From contig JAHHSM010000099.1 in NCBI GenBank assembly GCA_020025175.1, forward strand, positions 1 through 5,922: a stretch of 5,922 nucleotides of DNA. Direction: 5' to 3'. The first letter of the stretch is position 1. Every line of letters begins with the position of its first letter. Shown here piece after piece: positions 1 through 5,493 of the stretch. This DNA comes from Oscillospiraceae bacterium. GTDB taxonomy: Bacteria > Bacillota > Clostridia > Oscillospirales > Oscillospiraceae. A program made the translations under genes and the position numbers. Under the pieces are notes generated by a model. That model was given only the letters and a program-made list of their open reading frames with translations, had not been told where the DNA came from and ran no database searches.

Positions 1-75
1 AACAAATCTTAAATTGTATAGGGGTTCAGAATGTGTCCCTATGGAACGCCGCCCCATTGTGTATGCTCTTTTTAT
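1..75. other. 3' flank of gpsA with weak hairpin
   Basis: This short stretch after the gpsA stop codon holds no gene. A perfect 6-bp inverted repeat, ATAGGG (18-23) with CCCTAT (37-42), encloses a 13-base loop. Read on the minus strand, the hairpin is followed by ACAATTT rather than a real U-tract, so it is a poor intrinsic terminator. The gpsA operon may therefore continue beyond the window; in many Clostridia spoIVA or another gene follows gpsA, but nothing here shows that. Part of the hairpin is also half of a 15-base repeat shared with the gpsA coding region. Confidence 0.4.
29..43. repeat. 15-base direct repeat, copy 1 (gpsA 3' flank)
   Basis: GAATGTGTCCCTATG occurs here and again, identical and in the same orientation, at 382-396 inside gpsA. 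The flanks do not align beyond the 15 bases. This copy is non-coding and contains the right arm of the hairpin at 18-42. Confidence 0.6.
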
Positions 76-1077
76 TTACCAACTTGCATCTTCAATTTCA
101 TGCTTTTTTGAACGCATCATCAGCTCGGACATAACAGTTTTTAGGTCCTTTCCGTTATACAGGACCTGATAGGCACCTTCCGATATGGGCATTTCAATGC
201 CATATTTTTCAGCCAGGGTCTTAACAGTATCCGTTGCATAGTACCCCTCAACTACAGCACCGATTTCCTTTAGTGCTGCATCAACACTCATGCCCTGACC
301 AATCAAAATACCAGCCCGATGATTCCGAGAATGCATCGATGTACAAGTTACAATCAGATCACCGACCCCCGCAAGTCCAGCGAATGTGTCCCTATGACCA
401 CCCATCGCAACACCCAAACGCGCCGTTTCAGTCAATCCGCGCGTCATGAGCAGTGCACGCGTATTATCACCGAAACCCAAGCCGTCACATACACCATAGC
501 ACAGCGCAATAACATTTTTGAGTGCAGCAGCCAATTCAACTCCAACAATATCCGGACTGGAATAAATACGAAAATGTTCATTCATAAACACATTCTGCAC
601 AATTTCTGCCGCTTCACGATCGACAGAGGCTGCAACACATCCGGTTGGAATTTTGCGAGCTACCTCTTCTGCATGGGACGGTCCAGATAACGCCACCAAA
701 CGGCATCGACCATTTGTCTCTTCGTCAATGACCTGTGAAAGGCGCAAAGAAGTTCCTTTCTCAATACCTTTGGATACAGTAACAATAATGGTTTGATCAG
801 CAAGATATGGTGCAGCTTCTTTTGCGGTTTCACGAACCGCGAAAGAAGGCGTTGCAAAAACAACCATATTCTTTCCGCGAACGCAAGAAATATCAGATGT
901 AATTTTCAATTCTTCAGGAAGCAAAACGCCTGGCAGCAAAGCATTCTCGCGCGTTGTGCTAAGTCGCTCCGCTTCCTCCGCTTTGTAAGACCACATCGTG
1001 ACATCATGACCATTTTCTACTAAAATCAGAGCAAGCGCTGTTCCCCAGCCGCCGCTGCCAACAACTGCAATTCTCAT
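76..1077 (-). CDS. gpsA: NAD(P)H-dependent glycerol-3-phosphate dehydrogenase
   Basis: The 333-residue product is full length for the GpsA family. It reduces dihydroxyacetone phosphate to sn-glycerol-3-phosphate in the cytoplasm, supplying the phospholipid backbone. The N-terminal Rossmann fold shows GSGGWGTALA at residues 7-16 and SKGIE at 102-106. SGPSHAEEVA lies at 131-140. The C-terminal catalytic domain carries the expected Lys187-Asn188, GVGDLIVTC at 237-245, the SRNHRAG stretch at 250-256 and VVEGY at 275-279. The ATG overlaps the plsY stop codon as ATGA, and an SD-like AGGGTGGTG (1085-1093) lies upstream inside plsY, so translation is probably coupled. It is the last gene of the visible operon and makes the substrate of PlsY encoded just before it. 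No defect was seen. Confidence 0.97.
   Translation of the reverse strand: MRIAVVGSGGWGTALALILVENGHDVTMWSYKAEEAERLSTTRENALLPGVLLPEELKITSDISCVRGKNMVVFATPSFAVRETAKEAAPYLADQTIIVTVSKGIEKGTSLRLSQVIDEETNGRCRLVALSGPSHAEEVARKIPTGCVAASVDREAAEIVQNVFMNEHFRIYSSPDIVGVELAAALKNVIALCYGVCDGLGFGDNTRALLMTRGLTETARLGVAMGGHRDTFAGLAGVGDLIVTCTSMHSRNHRAGILIGQGMSVDAALKEIGAVVEGYYATDTVKTLAEKYGIEMPISEGAYQVLYNGKDLKTVMSELMMRSKKHEIEDASW
382..396. repeat. 15-base direct repeat, copy 2 (within gpsA)
   Basis: This is the exact match of the copy at 29-43. On the minus strand it encodes part of the GpsA stretch HRDTF (residues 228-232), between the catalytic region and GVGDLIVTC. The reading frame is intact, so this copy is more likely ancestral gene sequence and the flank copy the one needing explanation. 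Confidence 0.6.
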
Positions 1078-1745
1078 TTCGAAGCACCACCCTTTCTGTG
1101 CAGACTAAACTTATTTTCCGTCCCATGAAGCAGTCTGTCAATATTCGTGCGATGTGCGTAAATCATCAATCCCACAGTGATCGCAATGATGACTTCGTAC
1201 ACAATATTGTGATGAAAGCACCACAGCGCAATCAAAAAAGCAACCAATGACAAAACCGAGCCAAGCGATACATATTTTGTCAGAAGCACCAGAATCAAAA
1301 AGACGCCAAATGCAATCAGCGCAACGCGCCAATCTACAATCAATCCTGCAGATACACCTGTTAAAATGCCCTTTCCGCCGCGAAAACCAAAAGTAACCGG
1401 ATACAAATGCCCGATTAGGACAAACATCATGCCCAAGACCTTTCCCAGCATTGGATTTCCGAGAAAATGGCCAAAAATCAATCCGCCAATCAATGTGGCA
1501 ATAATACCTTTCAGTATATCGATCGCCAAAACGCTGACAACGCCTTTTGTGCCATAGGTGCGATAAAAATTTGTCAAGCCGGCATTTCCGCTTCCGTGCG
1601 TCCGAACATCTTCTCTGAAAATATATTTAGATGTAATGATTGCGCCATTTAAGCAACCAAGAAAATACGCAATGACCGCCGTAATGCCACCAAAAAGCAA
1701 TAATTCTCCAACATTGCATGACGCAGAAAAAACATCTATCGGCAT
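1074..1745 (-). CDS. plsY: Acyl-phosphate:glycerol-3-phosphate acyltransferase PlsY
   Basis: This 223-residue integral membrane protein belongs to the PlsY (YgiH) family, which transfers the acyl group of acyl-phosphate to glycerol-3-phosphate to give lysophosphatidic acid. Several hydrophobic segments are visible, around residues 15-37, 68-95, 103-119, 139-157 and 163-196. The three family motifs are present: GSGNAGLTNFYRTYG at 51-65, GHLYPVTFGFRGGKG at 112-126, and HRTNIDRLLHGTENKF at 198-213. The usual GSGN-x-GATN reads GLTN here, and GGKGVAT reads GGKGILT. The start is fixed by a strong AAGGAGG (1753-1759) lying inside the end of der, 7 bases before the ATG. It follows der by 2 bp and overlaps gpsA by 4 bp. 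PlsY normally works with PlsX, whose gene is not in this window. Confidence 0.96.
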   Translation of the reverse strand: MPIDVFSASCNVGELLLFGGITAVIAYFLGCLNGAIITSKYIFREDVRTHGSGNAGLTNFYRTYGTKGVVSVLAIDILKGIIATLIGGLIFGHFLGNPMLGKVLGMMFVLIGHLYPVTFGFRGGKGILTGVSAGLIVDWRVALIAFGVFLILVLLTKYVSLGSVLSLVAFLIALWCFHHNIVYEVIIAITVGLMIYAHRTNIDRLLHGTENKFSLHRKGGASK

Positions 1746-1747
1746 GG

Positions 1748-3076
1748 TTAATCCTCCTTATCGCCTTTTTCACGAATCGACAGAACGATCGGAGTCCCTT
1801 CCAAACCAAACACGCTGCGCAGCTGATTTTCAATATAGCGCTGATAAGAATAATGGAAGAGGCGGCTGTCGTTACAAAAACATACAAAATGCGGCGGCTT
1901 AATGCCAACCTGTGTCATATAATAAATTTTCAAACGACGCCCCTTATCCGTAGGCGGCTGTACACGAGTCTGTGCATCAGACAGCACGTTATTCAACATA
2001 CCCGTTGTAATGCGCACCGCAGCTTGATCATTTACATAGTTGATCAATTCAAACAAGCGATCCACACGCTGACCAGTCAGTGCGGAGATAAACACAATAG
2101 GAGCATATGTCATGTATGCAAGATCATGGCGCACTTTTTCACGGTATGCATCCATTGTCTTTCCATCTTTATCAACTGCATCCCACTTGTTCACCACGAT
2201 GATACAGGCTTTTCCGGCATTATGCGCAAGACCGGCAACCTTAGTATCCTGCTCCGTGACACCTTCCTGTGCATCAATCATAATCAGACACACATCACTG
2301 CGTTCAATCGCCATAGTAGCGCGGAGCACACTGTATTTTTCGACATTCTCCTCCACCTTCGACTTTTTGCGCATACCTGCTGTATCGATGAAAATATATT
2401 TGCCTTTACTATTTTGGAACTTGGAGTCAATCGCATCACGGGTAGTACCAGCAACATTGCTGACAATCATGCGTTCCTCCCCAAGAATACGATTGGTCAA
2501 AGAGGACTTACCAACATTTGGCTTACCGATCAATGCAACCTTGATATAGTCGCTGTCCTCTTCTTCATCATAGTTCGCAGGGAAATATTGAACACAGGCA
2601 TCCAGCAAGTCACCTGTACCATGACCGTGTACAGCTGAAACAGCAATCGGATCACCTAAACCGAGATTATAAAATTCATAGATATCAGGATTCAAGTGGC
2701 CTGTACTATCCATTTTATTAACACCAAGTACAATTGGCTTTCCACTGCGAAGGAGCATATTCGCTACTTCCTGATCAGAAGCCGTAACACCGGTTTTTAT
2801 ATCACACAGGAAGATAATTACCGTAGCATTATCAATTGCGATCTGAGCCTGTTCACGCATAAAACTCAGAATCTCATTATCTGTATTCGGTTCAATACCA
2901 CCGGTATCCACCAAAGTGAAGTGGTGTCCATTCCAATCTGTCTCTCCATAAATACGGTCACGAGTAACACCCGGTGTATCCTCGACAATAGACAGACGCT
3001 GCCCCACCAGTTTATTAAACAGCAAGGACTTACCAACATTGGGACGTCCAACAATAGCTACAATTGGCTTTGCCAT
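1748..3076 (-). CDS. der: Ribosome biogenesis GTPase Der (EngA), double GTPase domain
   Basis: The 442-residue product is a full-length Der/EngA, an essential GTPase needed for maturation of the 50S ribosomal subunit. Two tandem GTPase domains are complete. The first has a P-loop GRPNVGKS at residues 10-17, DTGG at 57-60, NKMD at 120-123 and SA at 147-148. The second has GKPNVGKSS at 184-192, DTAG at 231-234, NKWD at 296-299 and SAL at 331-333. An acidic linker (DEEEDSD, 170-176) separates them. A KH-like RNA-binding domain occupies about 350-435, with GRRLKIYYMTQVGIKPPHFV at 379-398. The first P-loop reads GKSLLF where GKSTLF is usual. The start is supported by AGGGGAG (3087-3093) ahead of the ATG. 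It sits 18 bp after the DUF512 gene and 2 bp before plsY. Confidence 0.97.
   Translation of the reverse strand: MAKPIVAIVGRPNVGKSLLFNKLVGQRLSIVEDTPGVTRDRIYGETDWNGHHFTLVDTGGIEPNTDNEILSFMREQAQIAIDNATVIIFLCDIKTGVTASDQEVANMLLRSGKPIVLGVNKMDSTGHLNPDIYEFYNLGLGDPIAVSAVHGHGTGDLLDACVQYFPANYDEEEDSDYIKVALIGKPNVGKSSLTNRILGEERMIVSNVAGTTRDAIDSKFQNSKGKYIFIDTAGMRKKSKVEENVEKYSVLRATMAIERSDVCLIMIDAQEGVTEQDTKVAGLAHNAGKACIIVVNKWDAVDKDGKTMDAYREKVRHDLAYMTYAPIVFISALTGQRVDRLFELINYVNDQAAVRITTGMLNNVLSDAQTRVQPPTDKGRRLKIYYMTQVGIKPPHFVCFCNDSRLFHYSYQRYIENQLRSVFGLEGTPIVLSIREKGDKED
1753..1759 (-). promoter_or_regulatory. Ribosome binding site of plsY inside der
   Basis: AAGGAGG on the minus strand lies within the last codons of der, 7 bases before the plsY ATG. 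Because the der stop codon is only 2 bp from the plsY start, this site fixes the plsY start and suggests translational coupling between the two genes. Confidence 0.85.
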
Positions 3077-3094
3077 AGGAATCCATCTCCCCTC

Positions 3095-4399
3095 TTAATA
3101 CTCTAATTCAAAAATCGAATCCACAAGAGAAAAGCCATCTCCCTCTGAAACAACTACGGGAATATGCAGTCTTTCCTCTACATCGCTGACATGATAATCG
3201 TCCAAAAATACGTCTCCGCCATGGCGAAGCATGCTTGATGGGATCAGCAAACGATCACCTAATGGTTTTCCTTCAAGCTGTTCCATCAAATCGGTTGCTG
3301 TAACCAAACCAGCTACATCAATCGTTGTACCAAAGAAATTGTTTTCAATTGCATAAACCGTTCCATTGACAGCAGGACAGTGCTCCTTTGCTTTTCTGAT
3401 CAACGAACGGATAAATGGTGCCACCAAGCAGCCTGTCCCGATTGAAAACGGTCTGCATGGTGTATCTGCATCCAGCTGATGCAACGCACTCATAAACTCA
3501 TTTTCCATAGAGCGGAGCATGCCAACACCATTTTCAAGCTGGGCATATCCTTCATAGTATTCCTCATCCGGAAAGGGGCGCTTCGCCTTTATAAAAAGTT
3601 CATCAGAACAGAAAAATAATCTTGTCCCAAATTTTTTCAGGCATTCTTCTCCAAAAGGAATCACACAGTCCAAAATTTCATTTGCGACTTTCTCATCAAC
3701 CACCGGCATCTTATATAGACCTTTGCGGTATTTTGTAATGCCGACAGGCACAATCGCACAGCTTGCAACACCCATGTCCGCAAGATCCTGCATACTGCGC
3801 ACAAGCTCTTCTCCATCATTTAATCCAGGACAGACAACAATCTGACAATTCATCACAATCCCTGCTGCTGCAAGCTTTTTCATATATTCCAGCCCTTTTT
3901 CCGCAGCTTTGTTACCCAGCATAATATTACGCAATCTAGGATTTGTTGTATGCACAGAAATATTAATCGGGCTAATACGCAAATCAATAATGCGCTGCGC
4001 TTCACGCTCGCTGAGGTTTGTCAACGTTGTATAGTTTCCCATCAAAAAGGATAAGCGCGCATCGTCATCCTTAAAATACAACGTATCACGCATATTGGGC
4101 GGCATTTGGTCTACAAAGCAGAAAAGGCAATGGTTGGAACAACACCGCTCCTCATCCATCAGATAGGTTTCGAAGTTCAATCCGATATCTTCGCCTTCAG
4201 ATTTTCGAATCTTCACACTGCGCCGGTGACCATCCTCCGCTTGTATCACAAGCGTCAATTTTGGATCATAGACGTAAAACCGATAATCCAGCACATCTTT
4301 GATTTCTTTTCCATTGATCGAAATCAAAGTTTCTCCAACACGGATCTTTGCACGCTCAGCAGGCGACCCATGGTCAATAGATGAAATTTTCCCAGACAC
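3095..4399 (-). CDS. DUF512 family protein with PDZ and radical-SAM-like domains, function unknown
   Basis: From the preferred GTG start the protein has 434 residues. It belongs to the family annotated as DUF512 / PDZ domain-containing radical SAM protein, common in Clostridia and cyanobacteria. Residues 3-65 form a PDZ-like domain (GKISSIDHGSPAE, then GETLISING). Next comes CSNHCLFC at 87-94, a CxxxCxxC iron-sulfur motif of radical-SAM type, then a barrel-like region with NISVHTTNP at 146-154 and CPGLNDGEEL at 190-199. The C-terminal DUF512 region includes FFCSDELF at 262-269 and GTGCLVAPF at 321-329. No transmembrane segment or signal peptide is evident. It heads the operon with der, plsY and gpsA. 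Substrate and reaction are unknown. An in-frame ATG at 4414 adds five residues but has no ribosome binding site, whereas the GTG has GGAG nine bases upstream. Confidence 0.9.
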   Translation of the reverse strand: MSGKISSIDHGSPAERAKIRVGETLISINGKEIKDVLDYRFYVYDPKLTLVIQAEDGHRRSVKIRKSEGEDIGLNFETYLMDEERCCSNHCLFCFVDQMPPNMRDTLYFKDDDARLSFLMGNYTTLTNLSEREAQRIIDLRISPINISVHTTNPRLRNIMLGNKAAEKGLEYMKKLAAAGIVMNCQIVVCPGLNDGEELVRSMQDLADMGVASCAIVPVGITKYRKGLYKMPVVDEKVANEILDCVIPFGEECLKKFGTRLFFCSDELFIKAKRPFPDEEYYEGYAQLENGVGMLRSMENEFMSALHQLDADTPCRPFSIGTGCLVAPFIRSLIRKAKEHCPAVNGTVYAIENNFFGTTIDVAGLVTATDLMEQLEGKPLGDRLLIPSSMLRHGGDVFLDDYHVSDVEERLHIPVVVSEGDGFSLVDSIFELEY

Positions 4400-4408
4400 G
4401 GTTTCACT

Positions 4409-4412
4409 CTCC
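4409..4412 (-). promoter_or_regulatory. Ribosome binding site that favours the GTG start of the DUF512 gene
   Basis: GGAG on the minus strand is nine bases ahead of the GTG at 4397-4399, within a GGAGAGTGA stretch resembling the SD consensus. The alternative ATG at 4412-4414 overlaps this site and has only ACTATAACGA in front of it, with no purine-rich SD. Initiation at the GTG also brings the PDZ domain close to the N-terminus, as expected for the family. Confidence 0.6.
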
Positions 4413-4417
4413 ATTCG

Positions 4418-4437
4418 TTATAGTAAAAGCACTATAA
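4418..4437 (-). other. Leader hairpin of the DUF512-der-plsY-gpsA transcript
   Basis: TTATAGT (4418-4424) and ACTATAA (4431-4437) form a perfect 7-bp inverted repeat around a 6-base loop, in the short leader between the -10 box and the start codon. It is AT-rich and has no U-tract, so it is not a terminator. It may stabilise the 5' end of the mRNA or act as a DNA dyad for a regulator. Function is inferred only. Confidence 0.4.
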
Positions 4438-4450
4438 AACCACAATACTT

Positions 4451-4479
4451 ATTATAAACAGTTTTCGCAACTATCGCAA
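4451..4479 (-). promoter_or_regulatory. Sigma-A promoter of the DUF512-der-plsY-gpsA operon
   Basis: On the minus strand, TTGCGA (-35, 4474-4479) is separated by exactly 17 bp from a perfect TATAAT (-10, 4451-4456). Transcription would start near 4444, giving a leader of about 45 bases to the GTG or 30 to the ATG. The -35 box directly follows the terminator of the upstream rpmF transcript, so the operon has its own promoter. Confidence 0.75.
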
Positions 4480-4480
4480 T

Positions 4481-4517
4481 GCAAAAATAAAGAGGGGAAG
4501 AATTTTTCTTCCCCTCT
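4481..4517 (-). terminator. Intrinsic terminator after rpmF
   Basis: A perfect 12-bp stem, AGAGGGGAAGAA (4491-4502) with its complement (4506-4517), closes a 3-base loop. On the minus strand it is followed by TTATTTTTGC, a U-rich tail. It begins about 18 bases after the rpmF stop codon and is a strong Rho-independent terminator of the yceD-rpmF transcript. Confidence 0.92.
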
Positions 4518-4535
4518 GCATTTTCACAAAGCAAA

Positions 4536-4727
4536 TTACTGTTCGTCAGCCTGAACTGCCTTAACCTGACGACCATTATAGTAACCGCACTCAGAGCACA
4601 TTCTATGAGGCATGTGCAGAGCACCGCACTTGGGGCACTTGACCAGTGCAGGAGCGCTCAGCTTCCAAACGGAGCTACGTCTCTTGTCGCGTCTTGCTTT
4701 AGATACTTTTCCCTTAGGTACTGCCAT
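4536..4727 (-). CDS. rpmF: 50S ribosomal protein L32 (zinc-binding type)
   Basis: The 63-residue product begins MAVPKGKVSKARRDKRRSS, the hallmark N-terminus of bacterial L32, a component of the large subunit. Two CxxC pairs, CPKC at 31-34 and CSEC at 44-47, form the zinc ribbon, so this is the zinc-dependent (C+) form. The basic N-terminus and short acidic tail are typical. The ATG start is fixed by a near-perfect SD, AAGGAGGTG (4737-4745), nine bases upstream. An in-frame GTG at 4737-4739 that would add four residues lies within that SD and is not the start. The gene follows yceD by 54 bp and ends at a strong terminator. In many bacteria plsX follows rpmF; it does not here. Confidence 0.97.
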   Translation of the reverse strand: MAVPKGKVSKARRDKRRSSVWKLSAPALVKCPKCGALHMPHRMCSECGYYNGRQVKAVQADEQ

Positions 4728-4736
4728 TTCCCGTGA

Positions 4737-4745
4737 CACCTCCTT
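4737..4745 (-). promoter_or_regulatory. Strong ribosome binding site of rpmF
   Basis: AAGGAGGTG on the minus strand nearly matches the full anti-SD complement and lies nine bases ahead of the rpmF ATG. It decides the start at 4727 rather than the in-frame GTG inside the site, and suits a highly expressed ribosomal protein. Confidence 0.9.
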
Positions 4746-4753
4746 GGTAAGAA

Positions 4754-4768
4754 ACTGCTTGGAGCAGT
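4754..4768 (-). other. Small hairpin between yceD and rpmF
   Basis: ACTGCT (4754-4759) and AGCAGT (4763-4768) pair perfectly around a 3-base loop. On the minus strand the stem is followed by TTTCTTACC and then by the rpmF SD eight bases later. The tail is short and interrupted, so it is at best a partial terminator; an RNA processing or stabilising hairpin that sets the yceD to rpmF ratio is equally possible. Confidence 0.35.
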
Positions 4769-4781
4769 GTATTTTTAGAAT

Positions 4782-5297
4782 TTACGCTTCGTCTTCATCT
4801 TGCTGTAACAATTTAGCCAATACAGCCAAACGCGGATCTGCTTCCTTTTTGCAGGTGCATTGACCATGGTTTAGGTCGACACCGCATACAGGGCAAATGC
4901 CTTTGCAATCTTCGGAACAAAGGATTTTTGTATCCATCCCGAGAATAAATGCTGTGCGTGCTAAGTCTTCAACATCGACATAACCATCTTGCAGAAGGAT
5001 GATTTCATCATCTGCTTCATCCTCATTAGCCAGCTCTTCGGCAAGCATATGCTCGAAGTGGACTGTTTTAGGAATAACCAACGCTTTTCCGCATCGATCA
5101 CAAAAAGTATGCAATGTTGTTTCCGCCTTGCCCGTTAAAACCAGCACGCCTGCCATATTGCGCACGCTTCCCGTCACCACAACGGGCTGAGCAACTGGGC
5201 AACACCCACCGAATTCCACAGAAGAAAGATCCATCGAGAACTGGAAACTTAACTTTTTTCCGGGGGTATTGATAATTTCACGAACTGATAAAAGCAT
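4782..5297 (-). CDS. yceD: YceD / DUF177 family protein (23S rRNA accumulation)
   Basis: The 171-residue product matches the YceD (DUF177) family, whose E. coli member is needed for normal 23S rRNA accumulation; its biochemical role is not settled. Residues 1-60 are the N-terminal region (PGKKLSFQF at 12-20). CDRCG follows at 66-70. An acidic patch lies at 92-97 and a cysteine-rich segment at 127-149 with CSEDC, CPVC and CTC. These fit the metal-binding cysteines common in Bacillota members. DPRLAVLAKLL at 154-164 is the usual family ending. The ATG is preceded by GAGGTG (5302-5307). An in-frame GTG at 5307-5309 overlaps that site and lies only about 10 bases from the predicted transcript start, so it was not chosen. 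It is first in a two-gene transcript with rpmF, a common pairing. Confidence 0.93.
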   Translation of the reverse strand: MLLSVREIINTPGKKLSFQFSMDLSSVEFGGCCPVAQPVVVTGSVRNMAGVLVLTGKAETTLHTFCDRCGKALVIPKTVHFEHMLAEELANEDEADDEIILLQDGYVDVEDLARTAFILGMDTKILCSEDCKGICPVCGVDLNHGQCTCKKEADPRLAVLAKLLQQDEDEA

Positions 5298-5324
5298 AAT
5301 ACACCTCACAATGGTACGGGTAGT

Positions 5325-5353
5325 ATTATAGTGGAGATCTTAGAAAATGTCAA
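5325..5353 (-). promoter_or_regulatory. Consensus sigma-A promoter of yceD-rpmF
   Basis: On the minus strand, TTGACA (5348-5353) and TATAAT (5325-5330) are both perfect matches with the optimal 17-bp spacer. Transcription would begin near 5318, about 20 bases before the yceD ATG. Upstream of the -35, A-tracts at 5359-5372 resemble an UP element. This predicts strong constitutive expression unless repressed, which fits a ribosomal protein transcript. Confidence 0.9.
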
Positions 5354-5360
5354 ACATTTT
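5344..5360. promoter_or_regulatory. Perfect dyad over the yceD -35 box (candidate operator)
   Basis: AAAATGT (5344-5350), a CAA centre and ACATTTT (5354-5360) form a perfect 7-bp inverted repeat that covers the whole -35 hexamer. The right-hand CAAACATT recurs at 5374-5381, 23 bp away, inside an 11-bp palindrome AAACATTGTTT (5375-5385). The position suits a repressor site, but AT-rich sequence makes chance dyads common and no known operator was recognised. Confidence 0.3.
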
Positions 5361-5445
5361 TTTAAATTTTTTCCAAACATTGTTTAAAATCAATCTTTTC
5401 CCACTATTTTCATATTTTTTTAGGATATGTTTTCACCCTACCCTA

Positions 5446-5454
5446 TGTTATAAT
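5446..5454 (+). promoter_or_regulatory. Extended -10 promoter of the pseudouridine synthase gene
   Basis: TGTTATAAT is an extended -10 element (TG, one base, perfect TATAAT). At the 17-bp spacing the -35 position reads TATGTT, a poor match, which the extended -10 may offset. Transcription would start near 5461, some 33 bases before the TTG start codon. Confidence 0.6.
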
Positions 5455-5493
5455 AGAAATATTATATTATGCATGATTCGGAGCGTGAGGCAT

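Noticed and set aside
18..42. Intrinsic terminator for the gpsA operon
   Set aside because: The stem is only 6 bp with a 13-base loop and no U-tract on the minus strand, so it was kept only as a weak hairpin.
319..690. Plus-strand open frame opposite gpsA
   Set aside because: It is antisense to a complete gpsA, has no convincing ribosome binding site and shows low-complexity composition.
1718..2638. Long plus-strand open frame (306 codons) opposite der
   Set aside because: It lies antisense to the well-conserved der gene, is rich in Ile, His, Cys and Thr as expected of a reverse-frame shadow, and matches no recognised family.
4418..4624. Minus-strand open frame of 68 codons running through the rpmF end and terminator
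   Set aside because: It overlaps the end of rpmF in another frame, crosses the terminator and promoter, and resembles no protein family.
4728..4739. Upstream GTG start for rpmF (adds MSRE)
   Set aside because: The GTG lies inside the AAGGAGGTG ribosome binding site, and L32 proteins begin at MAVPKGK.
5298..5309. Upstream GTG start for yceD (adds MRCI)
   Set aside because: It overlaps the GAGGTG site that serves the ATG at 5297, and it is very close to the predicted transcript start.
5298..5493. Riboswitch or T-box leader in the divergent region
   Set aside because: Both promoters sit within about 35 bases of their start codons, leaving no room for a structured leader, and the rest is AT-rich without conserved RNA motifs.
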